A stretch of 64,000 bases of DNA, from NCBI GenBank assembly GCA_041447175.1, contig CP166960.1, positions 1,690,519-1,754,518 of the forward strand, in the 5' to 3' direction. Below the pieces are notes generated by a model. That model did no database searches and was not told the DNA's origin. It was given only the letters and a program-made list of their open reading frames with translations. The DNA is from Candidatus Bathyarchaeia archaeon (GTDB lineage Archaea > Thermoproteota > Bathyarchaeia > Bathyarchaeales > Bathycorpusculaceae). Positions within the stretch are counted from its first letter, which is position 1. Every line of letters starts with the position of its first letter. The position numbers and the translations under genes are program-made. Below, one piece after another: positions 10,768-19,640 of the stretch.

Positions 10768-11613
10768 TCACTTAAAGCGACGCCGTTTCTTAATATCATC
10801 AATAGCTATCAGAATCATATTTATAAAGCCGAAAATTTCACAAAAAAGAGTCACTTCTATTAGAGAATTTGAGAATTCTTTGAATGTAAGCTTTGTAGGT
10901 TTTAAGGAGTACCTTTGAGTATTGGGAAATAAATCCCAAAACTCAATTTTATCGTCCATATCGTAATATTTGAAATTGCCATGTGCAATTGAATTCCTCA
11001 GGTTGCTGTGAATCCCATGGCTAAACTTATCAGGCAAAGTATTTAGGAACGCTTTTTCTTTTTCGAAACTTTCCCCAATTTGTATTCCCAAAGTCTCAGT
11101 GATTGAGACATCTTTTCCTTCACTTATTCTTTTCATTGCCAGGAGATTCTTTAAGACATTTTTGAAACTTCCTTCCATTAATATTAAGAAATAGAAGCAA
11201 GTCATGTAATACTTGGGCTTATTTTCTAGCTTTTCTGCCACTTTTACAATATCTTCCAATACTTGGTTAGTTTGGATTGTTCGCTCCATAACAGGAATCA
11301 AATCTTCTGTTAATTTGTTAAATCTCGAAGCATCAGTAGCAAGTGCACTTGTTACTATCTCCCAAATAAATAAAAAGCAACTATCCTTAAATCCTGAATC
11401 TTGATAATAATCTTCCCTATACGTTCGTATTTCTATTCTCAGTGTGTCCAGTAAGTCAAACAAATCTTGGTTAGTTGAGAACTTGTTTTTCAAGGAAAAA
11501 ACAATCCACTGAGATGTTTTCACTAGTTCTCTCCGTAAAAACAGCTCTGCAACATCTTCTGCACTTATTGGTTTAACATTTTGTTTTACATTATTACGCT
11601 TCTTGGAATTCAA
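10768..11613 (-). CDS. Hypothetical helical protein with HEPN-like RxxxxH motif
   Basis: A 281-residue, AT-rich, predicted all-helical protein. Near residue 205 the stretch LRNSIAHGNFKYYD fits the HEPN-superfamily motif (R-x4-6-H: R-NSIA-H), and its placement after a long helix is what that fold expects. HEPN proteins are commonly RNases in toxin-antitoxin and abortive-infection systems, but no partner gene is adjacent, so the role is open. Its base composition differs sharply from the neighbouring uvr genes, which suggests horizontal acquisition. It is convergent with uvrC, 32 bases apart. No signal peptide is seen. Confidence 0.55.
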   Translation of the reverse strand: MNSKKRNNVKQNVKPISAEDVAELFLRRELVKTSQWIVFSLKNKFSTNQDLFDLLDTLRIEIRTYREDYYQDSGFKDSCFLFIWEIVTSALATDASRFNKLTEDLIPVMERTIQTNQVLEDIVKVAEKLENKPKYYMTCFYFLILMEGSFKNVLKNLLAMKRISEGKDVSITETLGIQIGESFEKEKAFLNTLPDKFSHGIHSNLRNSIAHGNFKYYDMDDKIEFWDLFPNTQRYSLKPTKLTFKEFSNSLIEVTLFCEIFGFINMILIAIDDIKKRRRFK

Positions 11614-11894
11614 TTGGTAATCTCGCCTCCTGTGTTTTTTTGCTAAAGCAACTCTTTTTCAGCCACCAACGCTTCAATTGTCTGTCGGTCTCAGTTTATC
11701 TTGAAATCTCAACATATGTTTTCCAAACATTCGTCTGGCTGTTAAACATTTAGTTAGGGAGCGTTTCAGATGTTCGTATCTCCTTTTTTTACCGCTCATC
11801 GTTCTCAGTCTTAGACAGAAAATCACGACCAATCAATACGGACCAGTTTTTGAAAACATTTTAAGGTCACATGGAAAAATAGGTTGGTGAAATA

Positions 11895-12320
11895 GTGCCC
11901 AAATTTGGTAAGCCAGTCTGGCAACATGTTTTTGAAGCTGCCAAAGATTTGAAGATGCCGACGTTCTCGCCTAATGACATAATTGCAAAGGTGCATGAGA
12001 CAAATCCCGAAATTCCATCTGTTACGATACGTTCTTACGTTCTTGCTATGGCACCCAATCACCCGTTCAGTGAGCATTGGCATTCAACTCGCAAACTGCA
12101 CGGCGCGTTTGAATATTTAGGAGACGGGCGATTCCAAATTAAAGAAAAAGGTGAGGCGGGAAAACCTGCAGAAACGCACGAAGCCAAAAGGAGGCTTTGG
12201 TATTGCTTCCAGTGCGGCTACATCGCCTACAGAGAAGCCCCGCCGATGGTTTGTCCAGTCTGCAAGGCAAAAAGGAAAATGTTCAAGGAAATAAAAACGC
12301 GCGTAGCCCTCACTGGATAG
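11895..12320 (+). CDS. Helical N-terminal domain plus rubredoxin-like zinc ribbon protein
   Basis: A 141-residue protein with a GTG start preceded by GGTGA. The first about 85 residues (PKFGKPVWQHVFEAAKDL to the HWHSTRKLHGAF segment) resemble the small winged-helix-like DNA-binding domain found beside restriction and other DNA enzymes (DUF7669-like, from memory). The C-terminus is a rubrerythrin/rubredoxin-type zinc ribbon: WYCFQCGYIAYREAPPMVCPVCK, C-x2-C then C-x2-C with the usual hydrophobic spacer. This points to DNA binding or redox regulation, but no operon partner clarifies it. Confidence 0.65.
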   Translation: MPKFGKPVWQHVFEAAKDLKMPTFSPNDIIAKVHETNPEIPSVTIRSYVLAMAPNHPFSEHWHSTRKLHGAFEYLGDGRFQIKEKGEAGKPAETHEAKRRLWYCFQCGYIAYREAPPMVCPVCKAKRKMFKEIKTRVALTG

Positions 12321-12336
12321 CGGTTGTGGAAAAGCG

Positions 12337-12375
12337 TAGAGGGGAAGGGATAGGTCGAAAAGGTAGGTTACCTAC
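12337..12375 (+). repeat. Intergenic GTAG/CTAC hairpin motif, copy A
   Basis: A 39-nt segment that aligns without gaps to 46382-46420: TAGAGGGG, TAGGTC, GGTAG and CCTAC are identical and equally spaced (29 of 39 bases match). The inverted repeat GTAGGT-T-ACCTAC at its end can form a hairpin. It lies in the leader of the GyrI-like gene at 12458. A related hairpin occurs at 33134-33157. A regulatory RNA or protein-binding site is possible; chance similarity is not excluded. Confidence 0.35.
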
Positions 12376-12457
12376 TCCGAAGCAGCGCGCAGTTTTACAT
12401 GGAGGTTTGCATAATCCTTAAACCCCCAGAGTGTCCAACTGCTATTGAGGGTTTTCG

Positions 12458-13075
12458 TTGGATAAAATTGACTACAAGAAAGAGTTCAAAAGCCTCTACA
12501 GCCCGCCTTCGAAAGAGGTTGCGGCGGTTGATGTCCCCGCCTTCAACTTTATCATGGTGGACGGCAAAGGCGACCCCAACACCTCACAAGAGTATCGCGA
12601 AGCCGTCGAAGCCTTGTTCACCGTTTCTTATGCGCTCAAGTTCATGGTGAAGAAAGGTGAGCCTGCCGTGGATTATGGGGTGTTACCGCTTGAGGGGCTG
12701 TGGTGGGCTGAGGAAATGAACAGCTTCGCCACTGGAGATAAGGCGTCTTGGATGTGGACAGCCATGATAATGCAACCCAAATTCGTTACCAACTCACTGC
12801 TCCGTGAGGCAGTTAAACAGACCAAGAAAAAGAAGGACCTTCCTGCTGTGGGTAAGCTGCGGTTTGAAGCATTCAAAGAGGGTCTATCAGCGCAAATCAT
12901 GCATATTGGTCCATATTCCGCGGAGAAAACCACCATCGAAAAAATCCACAACTACATCCAAACCAACGGCTACGAATTCAACGGCAAACACCACGAAATC
13001 TACCTTGGCGACCCCCGAAAAGCCGCGCCTGAAAAAATGAAAACCATCCTGAGGCAACCGATAAAGAAAAAATAG
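12458..13075 (+). CDS. GyrI-like small-molecule-binding domain protein
   Basis: A stand-alone 205-residue protein of the GyrI/SHS2-like effector-binding superfamily, which binds small ligands. Supporting segments are FNFIMVDGKGDPNTSQEYREAVEAL at the N-terminal third, YGVLPLEGLWWAE in the middle, and HIGPYSAEKTTIEKIHNYI with YEFNGKHHEIYLGDPRKAAPEK at the end; the last is the classical end of this family. There is no DNA-binding domain, so it is not a regulator by itself. Start is TTG 12458, with GAGGG about 6 bases before it. It is monocistronic and convergent with the next gene. Confidence 0.85.
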   Translation: MDKIDYKKEFKSLYSPPSKEVAAVDVPAFNFIMVDGKGDPNTSQEYREAVEALFTVSYALKFMVKKGEPAVDYGVLPLEGLWWAEEMNSFATGDKASWMWTAMIMQPKFVTNSLLREAVKQTKKKKDLPAVGKLRFEAFKEGLSAQIMHIGPYSAEKTTIEKIHNYIQTNGYEFNGKHHEIYLGDPRKAAPEKMKTILRQPIKKK

Positions 13076-13167
13076 CCACCACCCTACAAAGCGGAAAAGA
13101 CAACTGTTAGAAGTTGTAGTTGGGGCTGGGCTGTTTTGTTTTTTATGCCCTTCTTGGGGGTACTAAA

Positions 13168-13181
13168 CCCAACGGGTTGGG
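13168..13181. terminator. Hairpin between convergent genes
   Basis: Perfect inverted repeat CCCAAC-GG-GTTGGG in the 220-bp space between two convergent genes. A transcription-end or processing structure is the simplest reading. No T-run follows directly, so a classical intrinsic terminator is not shown. Confidence 0.3.
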
Positions 13182-13297
13182 GTTCATCTTAGCTGCAGGC
13201 GACATTGAATAAAAACCACCGCTACAACACGATATGCCAGCTGCAATATACCGTACTGGCTGTATTTTAAACGTAACAACAAAAAAGGGAAGCGGAT

Positions 13298-13789
13298 TTA
13301 GCTGAGCTTTTCCAGTTTAATGTGAAAAGTCGCGTTCCCGCCGGGTGGGTACACAAAGAAGACGGTGTGGCTTTGGGGGTTTGGTCCGCCAAACACTTGT
13401 GAGTAGGGGCTTTCGGTGCTCATGCGGTTCTCTGACGCGGGGATGTCGCTTAGGATGGGGTACATGTCTTGAGCGGTGCAAGTGTGGTTTGTGCCTTCAT
13501 CCCAGTAGCCTTCATAAAAGTACAGGTCGGTCCAGCCGCCTTGACCCGGCATCTCTAGACACTCCACCGTTAGCTGCCACTGCTCATTTGCGCCTGTTCG
13601 AAACGGCACATAAACCTCCTTAACCGTGCGCTCCAAAAACCGCAAACACTCATTGGAGCCGGTTACCGTGAAGTCCAACTCCTGCTGCTCTGGCTCAACA
13701 CTAAACAAAGAAGGACCAAAGCCAACAACCGCACCCAAGGAAATCGCCACCACCATAACGGCAACCGCCGTAATGATTTTCTTATTCAA
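13298..13789 (-). CDS. Hypothetical secreted or membrane-anchored protein
   Basis: A 163-residue protein whose N-terminus has the form of a signal or anchor: MNKK, then a hydrophobic run from ITAVAVMVV to FGPSLF. The rest is predicted extracellular: acidic, with several aromatic residues and N-glycosylation-like NHT and NAT sites, and a beta-rich end (HTVFFVYPPGGNATFHIKLE). Two Cys (ECL and VECLE) could pair. I recognise no family. It is followed downstream by a hairpin region shared with the convergent gene. Confidence 0.6.
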   Translation of the reverse strand: MNKKIITAVAVMVVAISLGAVVGFGPSLFSVEPEQQELDFTVTGSNECLRFLERTVKEVYVPFRTGANEQWQLTVECLEMPGQGGWTDLYFYEGYWDEGTNHTCTAQDMYPILSDIPASENRMSTESPYSQVFGGPNPQSHTVFFVYPPGGNATFHIKLEKLS

Positions 13790-13984
13790 ACGCGTCTCGC
13801 TCCTTAGAAAACACCTGATGGTTTTCCCTCAATTCAACCACATGTTCACCCGCAACCATACTGCCAGAGCGTGCTATTAGAAACTTTTGGAAAAACACAA
13901 TAACCTAATTGTTGCGCTGTTGGTGCAGTCGGGCAGCCACACACAGTTATTGCCCACAACCGCTAGTCTTGAACTGGTGAGCTT

Positions 13985-14194
13985 ATGTCGGAATGGCCCG
14001 GAGGCATAGTCGGCGGTGATTACGACAAACGCGACGTAGCCATACCTGAACCCACCGTAGACTCGGAGGGTGTTTACCGCTGCATCATTTGTGGCCAAGG
14101 CTTCTCCTCAAGACAAGACTACGACAACCACTACATCCACGACCACACCAAAGAGAAAACAGAGAAAAGCTACGCCCAACCCTACAGTAAGTAA
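13985..14194 (+). CDS. Small C2H2 zinc-finger protein
   Basis: A 69-residue protein containing one classical zinc finger, YRCIICGQGFSSRQDYDNHY followed by IHDH (C-x2-C-x12-H-x4-H), near residues 31-54. Archaeal proteins of this type are usually DNA- or RNA-binding regulators. GGTGA lies 4 bases before the ATG. The gene stands alone on the plus strand, 67 bases before the flavodoxin gene, and may be co-transcribed with it. The target is unknown. Confidence 0.7.
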   Translation: MSEWPGGIVGGDYDKRDVAIPEPTVDSEGVYRCIICGQGFSSRQDYDNHYIHDHTKEKTEKSYAQPYSK

Positions 14195-14261
14195 CCCAAA
14201 AACTGTCGACCTACAAAAATTTTAAAGAGGGATTTCACTGAAGTAAAGAAGGGGAGACCAA

Positions 14262-14687
14262 ATGAACCCGGTTATAATCTATTTTTCTCGGGGTGGAAAC
14301 ACACGCAAAGTCGCAGAGGCTATGGCTGAGGAACTCAAAATCAGGCCAATTGATGTGAAGAAAGAAACCCCTGACGTAAGCAATACCGATTTGTTGATTA
14401 TAGGAAGTGGCACCTACGGAGGAAAACCCGGCGAAGAACTTGTCGCATACCTTGAAAACTTGAAGCAAGTTACTGGGAAGCGGGCTGCGTGTTTCTCTAG
14501 TTGCGCAGGAGACGCAACAAAAACACTTGCAGCCATGAAAGAAATTTTGAACACGAAAGGCTACACAGTGGTTGACTGCTTCAGCTGTTTTGGAAAATTC
14601 GCGGGATTAACAAAAAGAGGGCACCCGTCAGAGGAAGAGATAGCGCAGGCAAGAGAATTCGCCAGACAACTCATCAGTTCAAGCTAA
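14262..14687 (+). CDS. Flavodoxin-family protein
   Basis: A 141-residue FMN-binding electron carrier. The FMN phosphate loop is IIYFSRGGNTRKVAEAMAEE (S/T-x-x-G-N-T type), and LLIIGSGTYGGKPGEELVAYL is the second FMN loop. The end, KRGHPSEEEIAQAREFARQ, is typical of small archaeal and clostridial flavodoxins. A strong ribosome-binding site GGGGAG precedes the ATG at a good distance. It could replace ferredoxin in electron transfer; no partner is adjacent. Internal Cys residues (ACFSSCAGD) are notable but not a cluster motif. Confidence 0.88.
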   Translation: MNPVIIYFSRGGNTRKVAEAMAEELKIRPIDVKKETPDVSNTDLLIIGSGTYGGKPGEELVAYLENLKQVTGKRAACFSSCAGDATKTLAAMKEILNTKGYTVVDCFSCFGKFAGLTKRGHPSEEEIAQAREFARQLISSS

Positions 14688-14917
14688 AGCCAAGATGCTC
14701 TGGAAAGTTTTGCCTCATGCTCAGCAGGCAGTCGTAGCAGCGGGTGAGCAAAATTTGAAGACGAAGATGCAAGGGTATAGCGAAAAGAAAATAATAAAAC
14801 TGGTACACAAAACGCAGATTGCTGAATAAACGCAAGGACACACTCCAAAGGTTACTGGAAAAGCAAAAGTTTTTGTGCAGGTTTTTTGTGTCAAGAAACA
14901 TTTACAAACAAGCTTTT

Positions 14918-16507
14918 ATGAAAACACACCCCGTTTGTTATTTGGTGTGGAGGTTGAGAAAAACTATTGACGCAGGGTTGTTCGTTTTTTTCATGGGAGC
15001 GTTGCTGGTTTTTTCCAATGGTAATGTGTTGGTTAATGCCACAGACACCGTAGTTGACCTCAGGTCATATTCAGCCGATTTGGGTTTTGAAGCTCAAAGC
15101 CTCACAGAGGAAACCTACGTGGACGATTTCAGCACCGACTCCCCACTGTGGACGCTGTATTGCAACGCATACCGTGACCCCACAAACCAGTATCTTGTCT
15201 TAACCGAGCCTAACGGTAATCTAGCTGGTGCGGCGTACTTCAAAATTCCCTTCACCAACGCTTTCACGGCTAACTTTAGCTTCAGTGTGGGAGGCGGAAG
15301 CGGCGGAGACGGCTTTACCATGTTTTTCTACAAACAAAACTACACCACCATGGGTGAAGGAGGCAGTTTAGGGTTTAACGATGACACCGCACCCATCCCA
15401 GGATACGCAATCGAGTTTGATGGATGGCAAAACATTGGCAGAGACCCATCCCCACCTAACGAGCCCGGCGACCCCTCCAGCAACCACATCGCTTTGATTA
15501 AAAATTGGATGGGCAACCACCTTGTCTATGTCAACGACAGCAGAACCGAAGACAACAAATGGCACGACGTTTCGGTTGTGGTTGGCGAATCCTACGTAGG
15601 GGTTTTTGTGGACAACGAATTCGTGCTCCGCTGGGACGGAACATTCAACAAAACCTACGGCTGGTTTGGCTTCACCGGCGCAACTGGAAGCGCAACAAAC
15701 TGGCATCTGATAGACAACTTTACTCTAACCAACACAGTTACGGAGCCACCCCTAACGCCAACCCGCCCAAACGCAGTCAACGCAACACGGTTCCCCTCTA
15801 CGCTCTCCATCGTAGCTGACGCGTCGTCCTCTGAAGTCGGCTCAACCGTGAACATTAACGGCAGAATCTCTAACGAAGAGTGCAATGCGTTGGGAGCGGG
15901 AAAAACAGTGGTCTTATCCTACGCGGTGGGTAGCAACGCGTCGTGGGTTCCGCTTGGTTCAGGGGAAACAAACGCGGCGGGAGAGTACTGTATTCAGTGG
16001 GTGCCTTGGGCGTCAGGCACATTCATGCTGAAAGCAGAATGGAACGGAGACCTAAACTACACTGGAGCCTGTAACTCGACGACAGTGTGTTTTCTGCCCG
16101 TCCAGAACCAGAAGGTTTTCTGTGTGGAATCCAACAGCACCGTCACAGGCTTAGCGTTCAATGACCCAAACCTCACTTTGGGCTTTACAGTCAGCGGACC
16201 CTCAGGAACCACTGGCTACACCAGAGTCGCAGTCGCCAAATCCTTAGTAGCCGACATCAACGCAATCAGGACACTGGTGGATGGAGAAGAGGTAAACTTC
16301 ACTGCGACGTCGGTGGATGAAAACTGGATGGTAGCCTTATCATACTCGCACAGCACGCACCAAGTAAGCATTGACCTGCAAACACAAGGAAAAGAACGCA
16401 CCAACTCACAGCCGTCTTCAGCGTTTGAGGTTGCAGCAATCACGACCGTGGTGGTAATTGCTGTTGCATCGGCAATAATTATGCAAAGAAAACAAGCGCC
16501 CAAATAA
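14918..16507 (+). CDS. Surface protein with L-type lectin-like and Ig-like domains
   Basis: A large secreted, membrane-anchored protein. After a basic N-terminus and a hydrophobic segment (FVFFMGALLVFSNGNVLV) comes a domain of about 220 residues with legume/L-type lectin hallmarks: GGGSGGDGFTMFFYKQ, GYAIEFDGW, and the segment ending WFGFTGATGSATNWHLIDNF. This fold binds sugars. Next is an Ig-like domain (VGSTVNINGRI, SWVPLGSGETNAAG, YCIQW), then a beta-rich domain, and a C-terminal membrane anchor VVVIAVASAIIM with basic tail RKQAPK. Many N-x-S/T sites suggest glycosylation. The frame is open from TTG 14819; I chose ATG 14918 as the start nearest the signal segment, but no clear SD decides it. 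Confidence 0.75.
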   Translation: MKTHPVCYLVWRLRKTIDAGLFVFFMGALLVFSNGNVLVNATDTVVDLRSYSADLGFEAQSLTEETYVDDFSTDSPLWTLYCNAYRDPTNQYLVLTEPNGNLAGAAYFKIPFTNAFTANFSFSVGGGSGGDGFTMFFYKQNYTTMGEGGSLGFNDDTAPIPGYAIEFDGWQNIGRDPSPPNEPGDPSSNHIALIKNWMGNHLVYVNDSRTEDNKWHDVSVVVGESYVGVFVDNEFVLRWDGTFNKTYGWFGFTGATGSATNWHLIDNFTLTNTVTEPPLTPTRPNAVNATRFPSTLSIVADASSSEVGSTVNINGRISNEECNALGAGKTVVLSYAVGSNASWVPLGSGETNAAGEYCIQWVPWASGTFMLKAEWNGDLNYTGACNSTTVCFLPVQNQKVFCVESNSTVTGLAFNDPNLTLGFTVSGPSGTTGYTRVAVAKSLVADINAIRTLVDGEEVNFTATSVDENWMVALSYSHSTHQVSIDLQTQGKERTNSQPSSAFEVAAITTVVVIAVASAIIMQRKQAPK

Positions 16508-16859
16508 CTGCACAAACAGCCACACCATTTTCATCAAGTAACCATGATTATACTGGAGGTTAATTCGTGGCTGGTAGAAACGCTGTTAGAAATTACCCGT
16601 TTCTTTCTCACGTCAGAGGCAATTATTCCAAGGCACCACCTCATCACCAATAACAAGAGGATGCCAAGTGATATTTTGGTTGTAATGAGGATTTGCTACG
16701 ACGTGAGAGATGCCAAAAATCTGCGGCGTATCAAGAGCGAGGTTGAAGCTGCGACCACACTTTTTCCAGAGATTTTAGGTTTGTTATTTTTCGTGGGAAG
16801 TTTTTTATGCAGCAGAACAGAGTATTATGTGCAATAAATATGTGCAAAAAGTGGTGTGC
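16508..16859. other. Intergenic stretch, nothing convincing
   Basis: This 352-base space before vapB has a plus-strand open frame of 97 codons from 16544, but it has no SD, no recognisable domain and an odd composition. I do not call it a gene. No RNA gene or repeat is seen. Confidence 0.5.
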
Positions 16860-17087
16860 ATGAGTAACAGTAACATAACGGTAAGAGTCCCTGAAGAACT
16901 AAAAGAGCGCATGAAGCACTGCAGAAGCATTAACTGGAGCGAAGTTGCAAGAAGAGCCTTTGAAGACGCCGCACGCAAAGAGGAACGGCAATGTGCCGCA
17001 GACGCAATCAAAAATCTCAGGCAAGAAAGCAAGGCAGAATGGGATGGCGTTAAGGAGATACGCAAATGGCGAGACGCCACGAAATAG
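16860..17087 (+). CDS. vapB: VapB-type antitoxin (ribbon-helix-helix)
   Basis: A small antitoxin of 75 residues. The N-terminus NITVRVPEELKERMKHC is a ribbon-helix-helix beta strand followed by a helix, and INWSEVARRAFEDAARKEE gives the second helix. This domain binds its own promoter, and the C-terminal tail would neutralise the toxin. Translation could also begin at ATG 16827; I prefer 16860, since the RHH strand normally lies close to the N-terminus. Its last 22 bases overlap the start of the PIN-domain gene, the usual toxin-antitoxin layout. Confidence 0.85.
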   Translation: MSNSNITVRVPEELKERMKHCRSINWSEVARRAFEDAARKEERQCAADAIKNLRQESKAEWDGVKEIRKWRDATK

Positions 17088-17488
17088 TTGTAGACTCATC
17101 AGTGGTGGTTAAATGGTTCAGCAAAGAGTCAAAATCGGTTGAAGCCCTAAACCTGTTAGACGCCTACACACAAGGCTCCCTTGAATTAGTCGTCGCAGAG
17201 ATTCTTTTCTGCGAAGTCGGCAACGCCCTTCGATACAAACCCGACTTCGATGCCCAAAAATGGAAAAAAGCCCTCACCCAACTATTCAACCTGAACATGA
17301 AAGTTGTCCAACTAACCCAAGATCTTGCATTGAGGACAGGGGAGATAGGCTACGAATGCGAAGTAACGTTTTATGACGCTTTGCCTGTTGTCATCGCGGA
17401 AAACAAAAAAACTGTCTGCATCACAGCTGACGAAAAGACGCAGTACAAAAAACTTCAGACAAAAGGGCACCCCGTCGAACTCCTGTGA
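17066..17488 (+). CDS. vapC: VapC-type PIN-domain toxin ribonuclease
   Basis: A 140-residue PIN-domain nuclease, the toxin of a type II pair. The acidic metal-binding residues are visible in order: D in EIVVDSSVVVKWF, E in LVVAEILFCEVGNAL, D in CEVTFYDALPVVIAE (fits the third acidic position) and D in KTVCITADEKT. VapC toxins cleave tRNA or rRNA when released from VapB. It overlaps vapB by 22 bases. Downstream, on the other strand, is a decayed gene running into this one's 3' side. Confidence 0.9.
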   Translation: MARRHEIVVDSSVVVKWFSKESKSVEALNLLDAYTQGSLELVVAEILFCEVGNALRYKPDFDAQKWKKALTQLFNLNMKVVQLTQDLALRTGEIGYECEVTFYDALPVVIAENKKTVCITADEKTQYKKLQTKGHPVELL

Positions 17489-17499
17489 ATGAAGCCAAG

Positions 17500-17880
17500 T
17501 TCTTTCGGTAAACAGATTCAGTTCGCCAAGTCTTGAATAGACGAGGCAGGCAAGTTTGTAGTGTTTCCAAGCCACATCAAAGACCTCAAACCCTGCCTTG
17601 TGAAGCCATACAACCTGCCCCATCAAAGAATAAGGTGTGTCTGTTTCATCAAACGGAAACGTGAGGCGCAGTAGCGCGCGGATAATCGGTCATTTGCGCC
17701 CTTAACTGCATCAATAAGTAAAAAAACTCCCAGGTTGCAGGAGCCTCCAGACTTCCCTGAAAAGCACTTCTTTCTCAGATAGTGGTGCATTGCAAGAATT
17801 GAGTGGACAAGATTAAACGTACTCAGGAGAGGCAGCTTTGAAGGCACATTCACCAACTTAGTTCTCGATTTGAACATGCC
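17500..17880 (-). pseudogene. Possible frameshifted remnant gene
   Basis: Coherent protein-like translation appears in two minus-strand frames that meet near 17685. One frame reads VNVPSKLPLLSTFNLVHSI to FLLIDAVKGAND. The other continues from IIRALLRLTFPFDETDTP to VFDVAWKHYKLACLVYSRL. The second frame has no start codon of its own and runs on into vapC without a stop, so neither part can be a whole gene. It looks like one gene broken by a frameshift and cut at the vapBC side. I recognise no family. Confidence 0.35.
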
Positions 17881-17932
17881 CAGTTTTCGACGCGATTGTG
17901 CTATAATTTTGGGTAAAACGTCATACCATACC

Positions 17933-19333
17933 CTAGCTTTTCTGTTCTGTGTCTTTCTTCCCAAGATGCCTTGGGTGACCACCCCGTCTGAAGTGACTCT
18001 CAATCTGTTCCAAAGTCAACCCTTTGGTTTCTGGAACCAGACGCAAGGTGAAAACAAACGCGACCACGCCAATTACAGCAAAGAGCCAAAAGGTTCCCGC
18101 CTGCCCCAGCACAGCAACCAGACCCAAAAAGACCAGTGTGATAACAAAGTTAGCCGCCCAGTTAGCTATTGTTGCAAAGCTCATTGCGGTTCCACGCACT
18201 TGAAGGGGAAAAATCTCAGAGATTAAAAGCCAGAAAACGGGTCCAAGACCAATGGCGAAAAATGAAATGTAAGCAATAAGGCTAACAGCCGTTATGATCC
18301 CAACGGCAGAACCACCAATTCCGGAAGCAAAAACAAAACCTGCACCAAGAACAACCAAGGAAACAACCATCCCAAGTATGCCCACCAAAAGCAAAGGCCT
18401 GCGTCCTACCCTGTCAACCAGAACCAACGCTACGGCTGTCATGATGAAATTGGCTATGCCTACGCCAGTTGTTGCAGCAATGGCGGCACTTGCTGAAGAT
18501 AACCCCGCAAACTGAAAAATCGTAGGGGCATAATAGATGATGGTGTTTACTCCAGTGATTTGCTGAAAAATGGCTAACCCAAGCCCAATCATCAAAGGAT
18601 ATTTGACTACGCCAGTTTTGAACAAGCCTAAGCCTTTTGCTTCAGTCTTTACCGAAAGCTCAATTTCCTTCACTTCAGAATTAACGTTAGTTTGTCCTCT
18701 GACTTTCTGCAAGACGTTTTGCGCTTTTTCTGTTCGGTGCTTGAAAATGAGCCATCTAGGACTAGGAGGCATGAGTGTTATGCCGATTAGGAGAATCATT
18801 GCGGGAATCAACCCAACTGCGAACATGGCCTTCCAGTCGCCGCTTGCCGAAAAAATGTTGTCAACGCCATAGGATACGAGAATGCCTAGGGTTACAAAAA
18901 GCTGGTTTAATGAAACTAACGCGCCTCGTATGTGTTCGGGGGCAAGCTCCGAGATGTACATGGGGACAATAAAGGAGGCTAATCCAATGGCGACCCCAAT
19001 GAGTATTCTTCCGACAACAAATATTCCAAGTCCGCTGGAAAACAGCAAGATAACGGTTCCAAGTATGAAGGCGATTGACCCCGCAATAATGGACCTCTTA
19101 CGCCCCAAACGGTCCGCCAGTACCCCACCAAGTATTGCCCCAAATATGGCGCCAACCAAAACTGCACTAGTCGCGATGGACTCTTGAGTTGACGAGAGCC
19201 CCCAGTCTTGCTGAATGTACAAAATAGCTCCGGATATGACGCCCGTGTCAAAACCAAAAAGAACGCCGCCCACAGCAGCTATCGCAGCGGCAATAAGTAG
19301 GATAAAAGTAATTTTTTGTTTGGTTCCGCTCAT
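17933..19333 (-). CDS. MFS sugar porter
   Basis: A 466-residue, 12-helix transporter of the sugar porter family (XylE/GalP/AraE type), likely a sugar:H+ symporter. Family signatures are clear: GGVLFGFDTGVISGA in helix 1, the loop RLGRKRS after helix 2, PMYISELAPEHIRGALVSLN, PPSPRWL before the central loop, QQITGVNTIIYYAPTIF in helix 7, DRVGRRPLLL, and the terminal VPETKGLTLEQIESHF. A few of these (QQITGVN, PETKG) make the sugar specificity of the family plausible, but the sugar cannot be named. The protein is very similar in style to bacterial and eukaryal porters, so transfer is likely. It has no sugar-metabolism gene beside it. Confidence 0.92.
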   Translation of the reverse strand: MSGTKQKITFILLIAAAIAAVGGVLFGFDTGVISGAILYIQQDWGLSSTQESIATSAVLVGAIFGAILGGVLADRLGRKRSIIAGSIAFILGTVILLFSSGLGIFVVGRILIGVAIGLASFIVPMYISELAPEHIRGALVSLNQLFVTLGILVSYGVDNIFSASGDWKAMFAVGLIPAMILLIGITLMPPSPRWLIFKHRTEKAQNVLQKVRGQTNVNSEVKEIELSVKTEAKGLGLFKTGVVKYPLMIGLGLAIFQQITGVNTIIYYAPTIFQFAGLSSASAAIAATTGVGIANFIMTAVALVLVDRVGRRPLLLVGILGMVVSLVVLGAGFVFASGIGGSAVGIITAVSLIAYISFFAIGLGPVFWLLISEIFPLQVRGTAMSFATIANWAANFVITLVFLGLVAVLGQAGTFWLFAVIGVVAFVFTLRLVPETKGLTLEQIESHFRRGGHPRHLGKKDTEQKS

Positions 19334-19640
19334 TTATTTCGCGTTCCGTTAAAAAAAAATGTATGTATACTCTGCTGCTACAGGTACAGTAGAAAGTAGG
19401 GTAATAAGATTGTGTGACTTCGACCACACTACAACACTTTGCACGGCAGCTTGTTAGTAAATCTTACTTATTTTCTGCACAGATAAAGCCCCGAGAGCTC
19501 CAATTTTTGGCCTGTGACGAGCTGAAGACAAGAATTTGGGAAAGGGAACGCGCAGGGGATTAGGTTTTTTGTCGGTCGTTGTCACGCATCAGAGGGTCTC
19601 TTGCAAAACTCTTTAAACAAGTTAAACCAGTAGTTACCTG
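19334..19640. other. Intergenic region between divergent genes
   Basis: About 307 bases between the divergently transcribed sugar porter and the surface protein gene. AT-rich stretches near 19350-19375 and 19610-19625 may hold the two promoters. No further gene, repeat or RNA is seen. Confidence 0.4.

Noticed and set aside
16544-16837. A possible 97-residue protein before vapB
   Set aside because: No SD, no domain, and it overlaps the vapB promoter region.
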